A stretch of DNA of 64,000 nt. It comes from Desulfofustis sp964433645 (GTDB taxonomy: Bacteria; Desulfobacterota; Desulfobulbia; Desulfobulbales; Desulfocapsaceae). Both the position numbers and the translations under genes were made by a program. The DNA is taken from positions 11,803 to 75,802 of the forward strand of contig CAYSSK010000005.1 in assembly GCA_964433645.1 (NCBI GenBank), read 5' to 3'. This document shows positions 25,449 to 33,391 of this stretch, one piece after another. Positions within the stretch are counted from its first letter, which is position 1. Each line of letters opens with the position of its first letter. The notes under the pieces are model-generated. The model worked only from the letters and a program-made list of their open reading frames with translations, was not told where the DNA came from and made no database searches.

Positions 25449-27106
25449 TCTTGGGCGCTCCGGTAGTTCAACGCGGCTTTGATGAAATCGCGGAACAGCG
25501 GATGCGGATTCATCGGTTTGGATTTGAATTCCGGGTGGAACTGGCACCCGAGAAACCAGGGATGTTCTGGAATTTCGATGATTTCAACGAGGTGATTGTC
25601 GGGCGAGACGCCGGAGATGAGCAGTCCGGCCTGGCTGAGTACGTCCCGGTAGTCGTTGTTGAACTCGTAGCGGTGCCGGTGCCTCTCGCTGATCTCCTCG
25701 GTCTGGTAGGCGGCCATCGCGAAGGAGTCTTTCTCCAGCATGCAGGGGTAGGCGCCGAGCCGCAGGGTACCGCCGAAGTCCGATTGTTCGTCGCGCACCT
25801 GCTTTTTCTGGGAGCGATAGTCAAACCACTCCTTGCACAGATAAATGACCGGATCCGATGTGAGCGGGTCGAGTTCCGAGGAGTTCGCTTTGGCGAGGTT
25901 TGCCACCTGGCGGCTGAACTCGACCACGGCCAGCTGCATGCCGAGACAGATCCCGAAAAAGGGGATCTTGCCCCGCCGGGCATGGGAGATTGCCCGAATT
26001 TTACCTTCGGCGCCGCGTTTGCCGAATCCCCCCGGCACCAGGATGCCGTCGCAGCCGGCCAGCAATTGCTCGGGATCGCCGGTTTCCAGTTCCTCGGCGC
26101 TCAGGTAGAGGAGTTCGACTTTGGCCCGGTTGGCCAGGCCGCCGTGGATCAGCGCCTCGTGCAGACTCTTGTAGGACTCGGTCAGATCGACATACTTGCC
26201 GGTAACGGCGATGGTAACCGTGTAGAGAGGGTTTTTGAGATTGTCGACCAGGTCCTGCCACGGCGTGATATTCGGCGAGCCGGTCCAGATATTGAGCAGC
26301 TCGAGAATCTTCCCGTCCAGACCTTCATTGTGAAACAGCAGCGGTACTTCGTAGATATTGTCGACATCGATGGCGGTGATGACCGCATCTTTGGGAACGT
26401 TGCAGAACAGCGCGATCTTGGCCTTGAGTTCGGCGGAGAGCGGGACCTCGGTGCGGCACAGCAGAATGTCGGGTTGAATGCCGTCGGCCCGCAGCTCTTT
26501 GACCGAGTGCTGGGTCGGTTTGGTTTTGACCTCGCCTGCCGCCTTGATATAGGGAACCAGAGTCAGGTGAACGAATAACGAGTATTCCCGGCCCAGATCA
26601 CTGCGCAGCTGGCGAATCGCCTCGATGAAGGGCAGCCCTTCGATATCGCCGACGGTGCCGCCGATTTCGATGATGGCTATATCGGCGGAGCCGTCGAGCT
26701 GCAGGACGGCGGCCTTGATTTCATCGGTAATGTGCGGAATGACTTGGACGGTACCGCCGAGGTATTCGCCGCGCCGCTCCTTGGTGATCACCGAATAGTA
26801 GATCCTGCCCGAGGTGTAATTGTTTTTCTGGGCCATCAGTGCATTGGTGTACCGCTCGTAATGGCCCATGTCGAGATCGGTTTCGGCGCCGTCGTCGGTA
26901 ACGAAAACCTCCCCGTGCTGAAACGGGTTCATCGTTCCGGGGTCGACGTTGATGTAGGGATCGAGTTTCTGGAAGGTGACGGTCAGGCCCCGGCACTCGA
27001 GCAGGGCGCCGATCGATGCGGCCGCCAGTCCTTTGCCGAGGGAGGACAGGACGCCACCGGTGATGAAAATGAATTTGGTTCGTTTGGTCGTGCCCGGTTT
27101 TTTCAT
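25445..27106 (-). CDS. pyrG: CTP synthase
   Basis: 553 residues from ATG 27106 (GGGAGAG a few bases upstream); the frame continues to 27157 without a ribosome site. The synthase domain starts KFIFITGGVLSSLGKGLAAAS and contains DPYINVDPGTMNPFQHGEVFVTDDGAETDLDMGHYER split over several motifs; the glutaminase domain has the GxFGxRG loop (VPGGFGKRGAEGK), nucleophile GICLGMQLAVVEF and the HPEF His-Glu. It makes CTP from UTP and glutamine. It leads the operon pyrG-kdsA-kdsC-lptC; CTP is needed by the CMP-Kdo step that follows. Confidence 0.97.
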   Translation of the reverse strand: MKKPGTTKRTKFIFITGGVLSSLGKGLAAASIGALLECRGLTVTFQKLDPYINVDPGTMNPFQHGEVFVTDDGAETDLDMGHYERYTNALMAQKNNYTSGRIYYSVITKERRGEYLGGTVQVIPHITDEIKAAVLQLDGSADIAIIEIGGTVGDIEGLPFIEAIRQLRSDLGREYSLFVHLTLVPYIKAAGEVKTKPTQHSVKELRADGIQPDILLCRTEVPLSAELKAKIALFCNVPKDAVITAIDVDNIYEVPLLFHNEGLDGKILELLNIWTGSPNITPWQDLVDNLKNPLYTVTIAVTGKYVDLTESYKSLHEALIHGGLANRAKVELLYLSAEELETGDPEQLLAGCDGILVPGGFGKRGAEGKIRAISHARRGKIPFFGICLGMQLAVVEFSRQVANLAKANSSELDPLTSDPVIYLCKEWFDYRSQKKQVRDEQSDFGGTLRLGAYPCMLEKDSFAMAAYQTEEISERHRHRYEFNNDYRDVLSQAGLLISGVSPDNHLVEIIEIPEHPWFLGCQFHPEFKSKPMNPHPLFRDFIKAALNYRSAQE

Positions 27107-27254
27107 ACTGCTCTCCCGGCTGAAGGTTGGCATGGAAGATTCGGTCTTTTTATACACCTAAACGGCGGTGGAGGCAACAGCGGTCACCGGGAAAAGATCG
27201 ACGGGGCGGCGGCGTCCTTGTCTGCGGGCACGGTCGTGCCTATCTTTTCACTAT

Positions 27255-27269
27255 TAAGAACAATTCTCA
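27255..27269 (+). promoter_or_regulatory. Fur/PerR-like dyad upstream of msrAB
   Basis: Reading the minus strand gives TGAGAATTGTTCTTA, a 7-1-7 dyad with five of seven symmetric matches, close to the TGATAAT-N-ATTATCA form of Fur-family sites. It ends 18 bases before the msrAB start. Control of a methionine sulfoxide reductase by iron or peroxide would make sense, but the call rests on one site. Confidence 0.4.
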
Positions 27270-27287
27270 ATAAAATTGGAGTGAGCT

Positions 27288-28346
27288 ATGAACAGCCTGT
27301 TATTGGCCATCCTGCTGCTTGGCATCGGCACGACGGCCTGCGCCGCCGACCGGGCGACGACAAAAACCGGGGAAGAGACCGCATTGTTCGGTGGCGGGTG
27401 CTTTTGGTGCATGGAGCCGCCCTTTGAACAGCTCGACGGGGTTGTCGATGTCGTTGCCGGCTATACCGGTGGGACGGCGGAGGATGCCGAATATGCTGCT
27501 GTGTCCGCCGGCGGCACGGGCCATTATGAAGCGGTGCGGGTCCGCTACGACCCTGACCGGATTTCTTACCGGGAGCTGGTCGAGACCTTCTGGCGACAGA
27601 TCGATCCGACCGATGACGGCGGGCAGTTTGCCGACCGGGGTACCCATTACCGGACGGCTATCTTTTACACCACCGATGACCAGCGACGGATCGCCGAACA
27701 GTCCAAGGCGGAACTCGATGGGTCCGGTCTGTTCAACCGGCCGGTGGTGACGAAGATTCTGCCGGCCCAACCGTTTTACGAGGCCGAGGAGTATCATCAG
27801 GATTATTATCGAAAAAATGTCATGCATTACTCCTTGTACAAAGCCGGTTCGGGTCGCCAGGCGTTCCAGGAAAAGGTGTGGAAAAACAGCGACGAGCAAC
27901 AGGCGGAGTTTCGCATGCCCAGTGACAAAGAGCTGCGTGAACGACTGACGCCGATGCAATACCAGGTGACCCGGAAGAACGGAACAGAACCGCCATTTGA
28001 CAATGCCTTCTGGGACAACAAGGAAGACGGGCTCTATGTCGATATCGTTTCCGGTGAGCCGCTGTTCAGTTCACGCGACAAGTTCGATTCCGGGACCGGT
28101 TGGCCCAGTTTTACCCGGCCGGTGGAGCCCGACAACATTGTCGAGCGGCGCGATGTGTCGCACTTCATGCTGCGTACCGAAGTGCGCAGCAACCGAGCCG
28201 ATTCACATCTCGGCCACGTCTTTTCCGACGGGCCGCCGCCCACCAATCAGCGCTATTGCATCAACTCGGCCGCTCTGCGCTTTATTCCGGTAGACCGCCT
28301 TCAAGAAGAGGGCTACGGCGAATATCGGGACCATTTCAAGGAGTGA
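27288..28346 (+). CDS. msrAB: Exported bifunctional peptide methionine sulfoxide reductase MsrA/MsrB
   Basis: 352 residues. The first 20 (LLLAILLLGIGTTACA) are a signal peptide, possibly a lipoprotein type. MsrA domain: GGGCFWCMEPPFEQLDGV with the catalytic Cys, then HYRTAIFYTTDDQ. MsrB domain from about residue 205: MQYQVTRKNGTEPPFDNAFWDN, KFDSGTGWPSF and catalytic RYCINSAALRF. The MsrB half lacks the CxxC zinc pairs (VSGEPLF where zinc-type enzymes have a Cys), as in many fused forms. It repairs both epimers of oxidised methionine, here in the periplasm. Confidence 0.95.
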   Translation: MNSLLLAILLLGIGTTACAADRATTKTGEETALFGGGCFWCMEPPFEQLDGVVDVVAGYTGGTAEDAEYAAVSAGGTGHYEAVRVRYDPDRISYRELVETFWRQIDPTDDGGQFADRGTHYRTAIFYTTDDQRRIAEQSKAELDGSGLFNRPVVTKILPAQPFYEAEEYHQDYYRKNVMHYSLYKAGSGRQAFQEKVWKNSDEQQAEFRMPSDKELRERLTPMQYQVTRKNGTEPPFDNAFWDNKEDGLYVDIVSGEPLFSSRDKFDSGTGWPSFTRPVEPDNIVERRDVSHFMLRTEVRSNRADSHLGHVFSDGPPPTNQRYCINSAALRFIPVDRLQEEGYGEYRDHFKE

Positions 28347-28494
28347 TCCGCATCGGCCGGCATGCGGGTGGCAGGAAAGCCGTTGCCGCCACAAGCGAAA
28401 ATGGGTAGGCTGAACCATCCTTCCTGCCGCTCCCCGGCATTGAGCTGTCGTGCCCGGAGCAGGCAGGCATATCACTATCCGGGAGGTGGCGACC

Positions 28495-28905
28495 ATGGGA
28501 AAACTATTGATGGCGATCGGCATTGTCTGGTGTCTGCTGCCGGCGGTCGGGGCGCAGGCCCTTGACTTTCAGCCGGGACAGTATCAAATCACGTCAAGCG
28601 CTGAAATACCGGGGATGCCGGCCGTACCGGCCCAGCAGACCGTACAGTGTCTGACCGAGCAGGAGCCTGTTTCGACGGACATGGTCGGCAGCGGTTGTTC
28701 GATCAGCAATCTCAAGACCAGCGGCAACACCGTGTCCTGGACCATGACCTGTGCTCAGCAGGGCACGAAAGCCACCGGTACCGGCCAGATAACCTACCAG
28801 CATGACAGCTTTTCCGGGGTTTTTACGACGACCATGGAAACACCGGGCGGCCCGGTGACCATTACCACCAAAAGCAACGGCACGCGGATCGGCCCCTGCC
28901 CCTGA
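28495..28905 (+). CDS. DUF3617-type exported protein
   Basis: 136 residues from ATG 28495, with GGGAGGTGG ideally placed before it. A signal peptide ending near ALA (residue 23) is followed by LDFQPGQYQITSSAEIPGMP and a cysteine-spaced body (QCLTEQE, GSGCSISNLK, MTCAQQG), the pattern of DUF3617 proteins of unknown function. It follows msrAB in the same direction after 148 bases. Confidence 0.75.
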   Translation: MGKLLMAIGIVWCLLPAVGAQALDFQPGQYQITSSAEIPGMPAVPAQQTVQCLTEQEPVSTDMVGSGCSISNLKTSGNTVSWTMTCAQQGTKATGTGQITYQHDSFSGVFTTTMETPGGPVTITTKSNGTRIGPCP

Positions 28906-28922
28906 AAAGGCGGGGGAGGTGG

Positions 28923-29663
28923 TCAGGACCGCGAGCCGGTGTTGAGCAGGTCTTCAATGGTCCCATCGCCCAGTGGTGCGCGGAAAATTTTTTCGAGCAG
29001 GGGCGCGACGCGGGGATAATCCTCTTGGCCGAGCAGAAATCCGGGAAGCGGCCCGGCGGTGAGCAGGCCGGCCGCTTCGTCGTTCCGTCGGTGGTGCGTG
29101 GTTCGGGAGTGCGGCGGTGTCGTCAGGTGGTGCAGCATTGCGATCATCGTTCCCCACCGGCGACCCCGGTCGAGATGTTCGATCAACTGACCGACCGCGG
29201 TGCTCGCCGTCAGGTAGGTCGACGGGAGCACCGCCTCCCGGCCCGGTCGGCAGGTGACGGTGGACACGAAGCAGCGGCAGGCAAAGGGCCGTAACCAATA
29301 GGCGGAACAACGGTTGTCCTGCAGCAGGGGACAGCTGCCGGAGAAAATACCGTGGCCGGCGTCGATGTCTTCCTGCTCCAGGCAGGCCCGGGCAAATTCG
29401 TTGGTGGTGCAGGCCGGCGTTGCCGGGACTGACAGTCCGGTGAGTCGGTCGATCAGCCAAGACTCGCGGTCACTCCGTCTCATAAATGAGAGAATTCTCT
29501 CGCCTTCCGATTCACTGAGGGTTACCCCGTGGGTACAGCAGACGGCGCACCCCGGCCGGCAGGCAAAGGTCCATTGCCCGGCCCACTCGTCGAATATCTC
29601 GTAGATCAGATCCAGGGCCTGGTGGCGCTCGGATGCGGCGAGCGGTTCGGCAGAGCCGGTCAT
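28923..29663 (-). CDS. YkgJ-type cysteine-cluster protein
   Basis: 246 residues with CRPGCAVCCTHGV near residue 35, then SCPLLQDNRCSAYWLRPFACRCFVST. This is the YkgJ-type metal- or FeS-binding pattern, in a protein larger than the one at 14548-15147. Translation is coupled to the upstream small gene by a 4-base overlap (29660-29663). Function unknown. Confidence 0.78.
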   Translation of the reverse strand: MTGSAEPLAASERHQALDLIYEIFDEWAGQWTFACRPGCAVCCTHGVTLSESEGERILSFMRRSDRESWLIDRLTGLSVPATPACTTNEFARACLEQEDIDAGHGIFSGSCPLLQDNRCSAYWLRPFACRCFVSTVTCRPGREAVLPSTYLTASTAVGQLIEHLDRGRRWGTMIAMLHHLTTPPHSRTTHHRRNDEAAGLLTAGPLPGFLLGQEDYPRVAPLLEKIFRAPLGDGTIEDLLNTGSRS

Positions 29664-30085
29664 GCGCTGGGGGAGAGCAAACCGGTAGCGGCCAGTGCCG
29701 GATCCCGGGCATCGAGGACATGGAGGAAGAGCCGGTCGTCGTCGCCCTGCAGGGTGGAAAACGAATGTTCCAACTCGCGGCGGCGGTCGTCTTCGGCGAT
29801 AACCACCAGGCGAAGCCGGTTATAGCCGCACCGTTCCCGCTCCTCCCGTCCGCAGGCCGTCAGCGGGGCCAGCAGGTCGGCGAGCGGCGGTCCCGTGGAG
29901 CCGGGGTAAACCAGATAGACGAGTAGCCGCTGGCCGATCAGCAACCTTTTGATTGCAATCGACGGCACTTCGTCCAGCGTGAAGGTTTCAGCGAGCATGG
30001 ACTGAAATACCGGCTCGGGACAACCGCAGCCCAGGGTCTGCTGAACGAAATGCTTGACCTGATCGGGGTGATCGACTGGTTTCAT
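29660..30085 (-). CDS. Hypothetical protein with CGC motif, partner of YkgJ-type gene
   Basis: 141 residues from ATG 30085, which has AGGA 8 bases upstream; in-frame ATGs at 30094 and 30100 are alternatives. It begins MKPVDHPDQVKHFVQQTLGCGCPEPVF; CGC-P near residue 20 suggests metal or redox use. The rest is alpha/beta with VSV-type strands (RLLVYLVYP, RLRLVVIAE). I do not recognise the family. The stop overlaps the YkgJ-type start, so the two probably act together. Confidence 0.65.
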   Translation of the reverse strand: MKPVDHPDQVKHFVQQTLGCGCPEPVFQSMLAETFTLDEVPSIAIKRLLIGQRLLVYLVYPGSTGPPLADLLAPLTACGREERERCGYNRLRLVVIAEDDRRRELEHSFSTLQGDDDRLFLHVLDARDPALAATGLLSPSA

Positions 30086-30384
30086 GGGGTTCATCCTCAT
30101 AGTGCGCCGGGTTGATATGAATCGGCGGTTCCGGGCTGGCCGGCTGTACCTCCGGCGGTTGCTCTTCGGCCTCTGAGGCCAGCCGGGCCTTGGCGAGGCA
30201 GCCTCCGGCCCAGCCAACCAGCCCTACCGGGTGAGGCGAAGTTTTTCATTGTTCGTTGTCACGCCCGGTCATGGTGGCTCGTGCAGTGCCAAAGATACTG
30301 CGGCAAAAGCGCTTTTGCCACCGTGAAATGACGGCCGGTACGCCAGGTAGCTGAAAGATTTCTCAGGAGAGCCGGGCTGTACGC
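30086..30384. other. Intergenic space with a possible 50-codon minus-strand frame
   Basis: Between the CGC-motif gene and the fabI promoter. A minus-strand frame from ATG 30249 to TGA 30097 would overlap the ATG at 30100 by 4 bases, but its Gly/Arg/Ala-rich product looks like a non-coding shadow. The 33 bases preceding ATG 30249 resemble those preceding ATG 37319 (see findings). No other feature is seen. Confidence 0.3.
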
Positions 30385-30413
30385 TTGTCTCCCGGCAGCC
30401 GGTATTGTATGAT
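30385..30413 (+). promoter_or_regulatory. fabI promoter
   Basis: TTGTCT (30385-30390), 17 bases, TATGAT (30408-30413) form a good sigma70 promoter 31 bases before the GTG start. A GCCGGG/CCCGGC inverted repeat (30371-30376, 30391-30396) brackets the -35 and could be an operator. Confidence 0.5.
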
Positions 30414-30444
30414 GGTGAGCCGCTCAATAAAGGAGAAAGAGAAC

Positions 30445-31260
30445 GTGAAGGACTTTCTGGAAATGGCCGGCAAGCGCTTTGTCGTGTTCGGGCTGGCCAA
30501 CAAGAAATCAATTGCCGCCGCCATCGCTGCGACCCTGCGTGAGCAGGGAGCCGAGGTTATCCTGGTGGTTCATTCGGAGAAGCGAAAAAAGGCGGCAAAC
30601 ACTCTGTTTCCGGACAGTCCGGTTTTTTACTGCGATGTTGAAGAGGAAGAACAGATTGCCCGGGTCCAACGCGAGATAGCCGAGTGGGTTGACGCTTCAT
30701 CAGGTGGCCGGATCGACGGCCTGGTTCATTCCATTGCCTATGCCAACTACTCGGGGGGTATCAAACCGTTCCACGAGACAGATCGCCGGGATTTTCTGCA
30801 GGCCGTTACGATCTCCTGCTTTTCGCTGATCTCGATCGCAAACCACTTCAAAGATCTGCTCGCCACCGACGGATCGGTGGTGACCGTTTCCATTTCCACG
30901 ACGCGGATGGCCGCCGTCAACTACGGCTATATGGCCCCGATCAAGGCGGCCCTCGATTCCTCCCTCTGTTTTCTGGCCAAGAGCTTCGCCGATTTTTCCC
31001 GTATCCGCTTCAATGCGGTGGCCCCGTCCTTGCTGAAGACGTCGTCGTCGGCCGGTATTCCCGGTTATATAGACAGCTATCTGTTTGCCGAAAAAGCCAT
31101 GTTGCGCAAGCACGCCCTGACAACCCAGGAGGCTGCCGATACCGCTGTTTTTCTGTTGTCCCGACGGTCTTCGGGCATCACCTGCCAGACCGTTGTCGTG
31201 GACGGCGGCATGTCCGTCAATTATTTCGATCGAGATATCGTCAGCAAAGCGATCAGCTGA
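30445..31260 (+). CDS. fabI: Enoyl-ACP reductase (FabI-type)
   Basis: 271 residues from GTG 30445, preceded by AAAGGAGAAAG; the frame is open upstream to 30385 but includes the promoter. SDR fold typical of FabI: RFVVFGLANKKSIAAAIAATLREQG (divergent dinucleotide loop), DGLVHSIAYANYSG, and the catalytic Tyr/Lys in NYGYMAPIKAALDS. VVVDGGMSVNYF closes the fold. It performs the last reduction in fatty acid elongation; NADH or NADPH preference cannot be read. Confidence 0.9.
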   Translation: MKDFLEMAGKRFVVFGLANKKSIAAAIAATLREQGAEVILVVHSEKRKKAANTLFPDSPVFYCDVEEEEQIARVQREIAEWVDASSGGRIDGLVHSIAYANYSGGIKPFHETDRRDFLQAVTISCFSLISIANHFKDLLATDGSVVTVSISTTRMAAVNYGYMAPIKAALDSSLCFLAKSFADFSRIRFNAVAPSLLKTSSSAGIPGYIDSYLFAEKAMLRKHALTTQEAADTAVFLLSRRSSGITCQTVVVDGGMSVNYFDRDIVSKAIS

Positions 31261-31332
31261 ACGGCGTTACCGGCCCGTGGATGGTTGCCCGGTGATGATC
31301 GGCCGAGCTGTTTTTGCTTCGGCCCGGCGAGG

Positions 31333-31647
31333 CTAAACGTTGATCGGCTGGTCGGGGACGATGAGAAAGCCGGCCCCGCTTTTTCCGGCGCATCCCTCCG
31401 GTTGACCTTCACTGAAATCGACATGGATGTTCCGGCAATAGGCGTGCAGCTGTCGATCGATAATCACGGCGAGGTTGTCGAAGCGAACGGTCTCGTCCGT
31501 CTCGCCCGGTGAATCGACGACGAGTCCGAGGCCGGGTCCGGAGCCGATGCCGCCCATCACGGCAATTCTGACGGCCGAGCCGGCGCCCCCTTCGGCGGCC
31601 ACGAGCTGGCCCAGGTGAGCCACTGCCTCCTTGCTGACGGTAATCAT
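31333..31647 (-). CDS. IscA/HesB-like iron-sulfur assembly protein
   Basis: 104 residues from ATG 31647; the frame extends to 31680. It starts MITVSKEAVAHLGQLVA, has LGLVVDSPGETDE, and ends with AYCRNIHVDFSEGQPEGCAGKSGAGF. The cysteine positions differ from canonical IscA (C-x60-CGC): one Cys in YCRN and one in GCAG, a form seen among HesB-like proteins of anaerobes. It may bind or deliver iron or FeS clusters. Downstream of the oad operon, separated by a strong hairpin. Confidence 0.72.
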   Translation of the reverse strand: MITVSKEAVAHLGQLVAAEGGAGSAVRIAVMGGIGSGPGLGLVVDSPGETDETVRFDNLAVIIDRQLHAYCRNIHVDFSEGQPEGCAGKSGAGFLIVPDQPINV

Positions 31648-31728
31648 CTGTTTACGTCTCCCCTGCTCATCTCGGTTCATACTATAGTGCCGTGATGATG
31701 ACTCTTACCCGATGTGGTGGGATAAGAC

Positions 31729-31767
31729 AAGAACAGCCCGAAGCGAAGACCGCTTCGGGCTGTTCTT
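31729..31767. terminator. Strong terminator after oadB
   Basis: A perfect 17-bp stem with a 5-base loop: 31729-31745 pairs with 31751-31767 (arm AAGAACAGCCCGAAGCG). It lies 30 bases beyond the oadB stop and ahead of the IscA-like gene on the same strand, so it ends the decarboxylase operon. Confidence 0.8.
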
Positions 31768-31796
31768 GCGAGCGTTTGGAACGAAAGGCGGTACTA

Positions 31797-33311
31797 CTAC
31801 ACTAAGGCAAGCAATACCCCGGCAGCCACCGCGGAGCCGATGACACCCGAGACGTTGGCGCCCATGGCGTGCATGATCAGATGGTTCTGCGGGTTTGCTT
31901 CCAGGCCCACCTTGTTGACCACGCGGGCGGCCATCGGCACGGCGGAAACGCCGGCGGCGCCGATCAGCGGATTGACCTGGGCCTTGGACAGCTTGTTCAT
32001 CAGTTTGGCCATCAGGACACCACCGGCGGTACCGATGGAAAAGGCAACGATGCCGAGAACCAGGATCCCGAGGGTCTCCAGGTTGAGGAATTTGTCGGCG
32101 GAGAGCTTGCTGCCGACACCGAGACCGAGGAAGATGGTGACGGTATACATCAGCGGGCCCTTGATCGTGTCTGACAACCGGTCGATAACCCCGCATTCCT
32201 TGGCCAGGTTGCCGACCATGAACATGCCGATCAGCGGTGCCGCGGTGGGCAGCAGCACAGCGCAGATGCCGAGGACCAGCAGCGGCAGGATGATCTTCTC
32301 CAGCTTCGAGACATGGCGCATCTGCACCATTTTGATCTGCCGCTCTTCCTTGGAAGTCAGCCACTTCATGATCGGCGGCTGGATAATCGGTACCAGGGCC
32401 ATATAGGAGTAGGCGGCAATGGCTATCGATCCGAGCAATCGCGGTGAGAGCTGGCTGGACAGAAAGATCGCCGTCGGTCCGTCGGCACCGCCGATGATAC
32501 CGATGGAAGCGGCGTCTCTCAGGGAAAAAGCGATGCCGGGAACGAATTCGGACAGCGCGAGCGCGCCGAGCAGGGTCGCGAAAATACCGATCTGGGCGGC
32601 GCCGCCGAGCAGAATGGTCTTCGGGTTGGCGATCATCGGGCCGAAATCGGTCAGGGCGCCGACCCCCATGAAGATCAGCAGCGGGAAAATACCGGTGAGG
32701 ATGCCGACTTCGTAAATGTAGTGCAGGATGCCGCCCGGGTCGGCAATGCCGGCCAGCGGGATATTGGCCAGGATGGCGCCGTAGCCGATGGGAATCAGCA
32801 GCAGCGGTTCAAATTGCTTGAAGATGCCGAGATAGAGCAGAATCAGGCCGACGCAGATCATCAGAATCCTGCCGATGCCGACGGTCCAGTCCCGCTCCAA
32901 TTGTCCGTCGATGATACCGTAGACACCGGTGGTCCTGAACAGGTTGCCGATCAGTTTGCCGATGTTGGGCAGCTCGTGACTGAGCATGGCCGCCGGTCGT
33001 TCGGCAACGATTACGGACGGCGTGATTACGCCGATCTGCTCGCCCTGTTTCACCCTCTGGTAGGATTCGACCGACAGAGACTCGACGATGCCGGCGGTGC
33101 CGGCTTTGAGTTCGGTGATGGTTCCGTCGTAGTCTTTTAGAACAACGAGGATATCACCGCTGTAAACGGATCGTCCGGGGGCAATGTCTATGCGGATCAC
33201 CTTGGCGTCGGACGGCGACGTGATGACTACACGATCGTCGGTCGCCTGGACGGGGGCTCCTGCACAGATGCAGAAGCCGAGAAGTATGAGCAGAATTGTT
33301 TTGATTTTCAT
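31797..33311 (-). CDS. oadB: Na+-translocating decarboxylase beta subunit with N-terminal exported biotinyl/lipoyl-like domain
   Basis: 504 residues from ATG 33311. The C-terminal 380 residues are OadB/GcdB: many membrane helices with DFGPMIANPKTILLGGAAQIG, GIIGGADGPTAIFLSSQLSP and GVSAVPMAARVVNKVG. These carboxybiotin-driven pumps export 2 Na+ per decarboxylation. Unusually, residues 1-22 look like a signal peptide and 25-100 form a biotinyl/lipoyl-like beta domain (ITSPSDAKVIRIDIAPGRSVYSGDILVVLKD in motifs) with no MKM-type lysine site. It is the last gene of oadG-oadA-oadB. Confidence 0.9.
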   Translation of the reverse strand: MKIKTILLILLGFCICAGAPVQATDDRVVITSPSDAKVIRIDIAPGRSVYSGDILVVLKDYDGTITELKAGTAGIVESLSVESYQRVKQGEQIGVITPSVIVAERPAAMLSHELPNIGKLIGNLFRTTGVYGIIDGQLERDWTVGIGRILMICVGLILLYLGIFKQFEPLLLIPIGYGAILANIPLAGIADPGGILHYIYEVGILTGIFPLLIFMGVGALTDFGPMIANPKTILLGGAAQIGIFATLLGALALSEFVPGIAFSLRDAASIGIIGGADGPTAIFLSSQLSPRLLGSIAIAAYSYMALVPIIQPPIMKWLTSKEERQIKMVQMRHVSKLEKIILPLLVLGICAVLLPTAAPLIGMFMVGNLAKECGVIDRLSDTIKGPLMYTVTIFLGLGVGSKLSADKFLNLETLGILVLGIVAFSIGTAGGVLMAKLMNKLSKAQVNPLIGAAGVSAVPMAARVVNKVGLEANPQNHLIMHAMGANVSGVIGSAVAAGVLLALV

Positions 33312-33391
33312 AATGATTCCATCATTCAAACAATGCCAGTCGAGGCGGGGCAAGGCCCGCCTCGACAACGGGAAGAACGGTATCTGCCTGG

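Noticed and set aside
30097..30249. 50-codon minus-strand frame overlapping the next ATG by 4 bases
   Set aside because: The overlap looks like translational coupling, but the product is Gly/Arg/Ala-rich with no similarity and weak start context, so it is not called as a gene.
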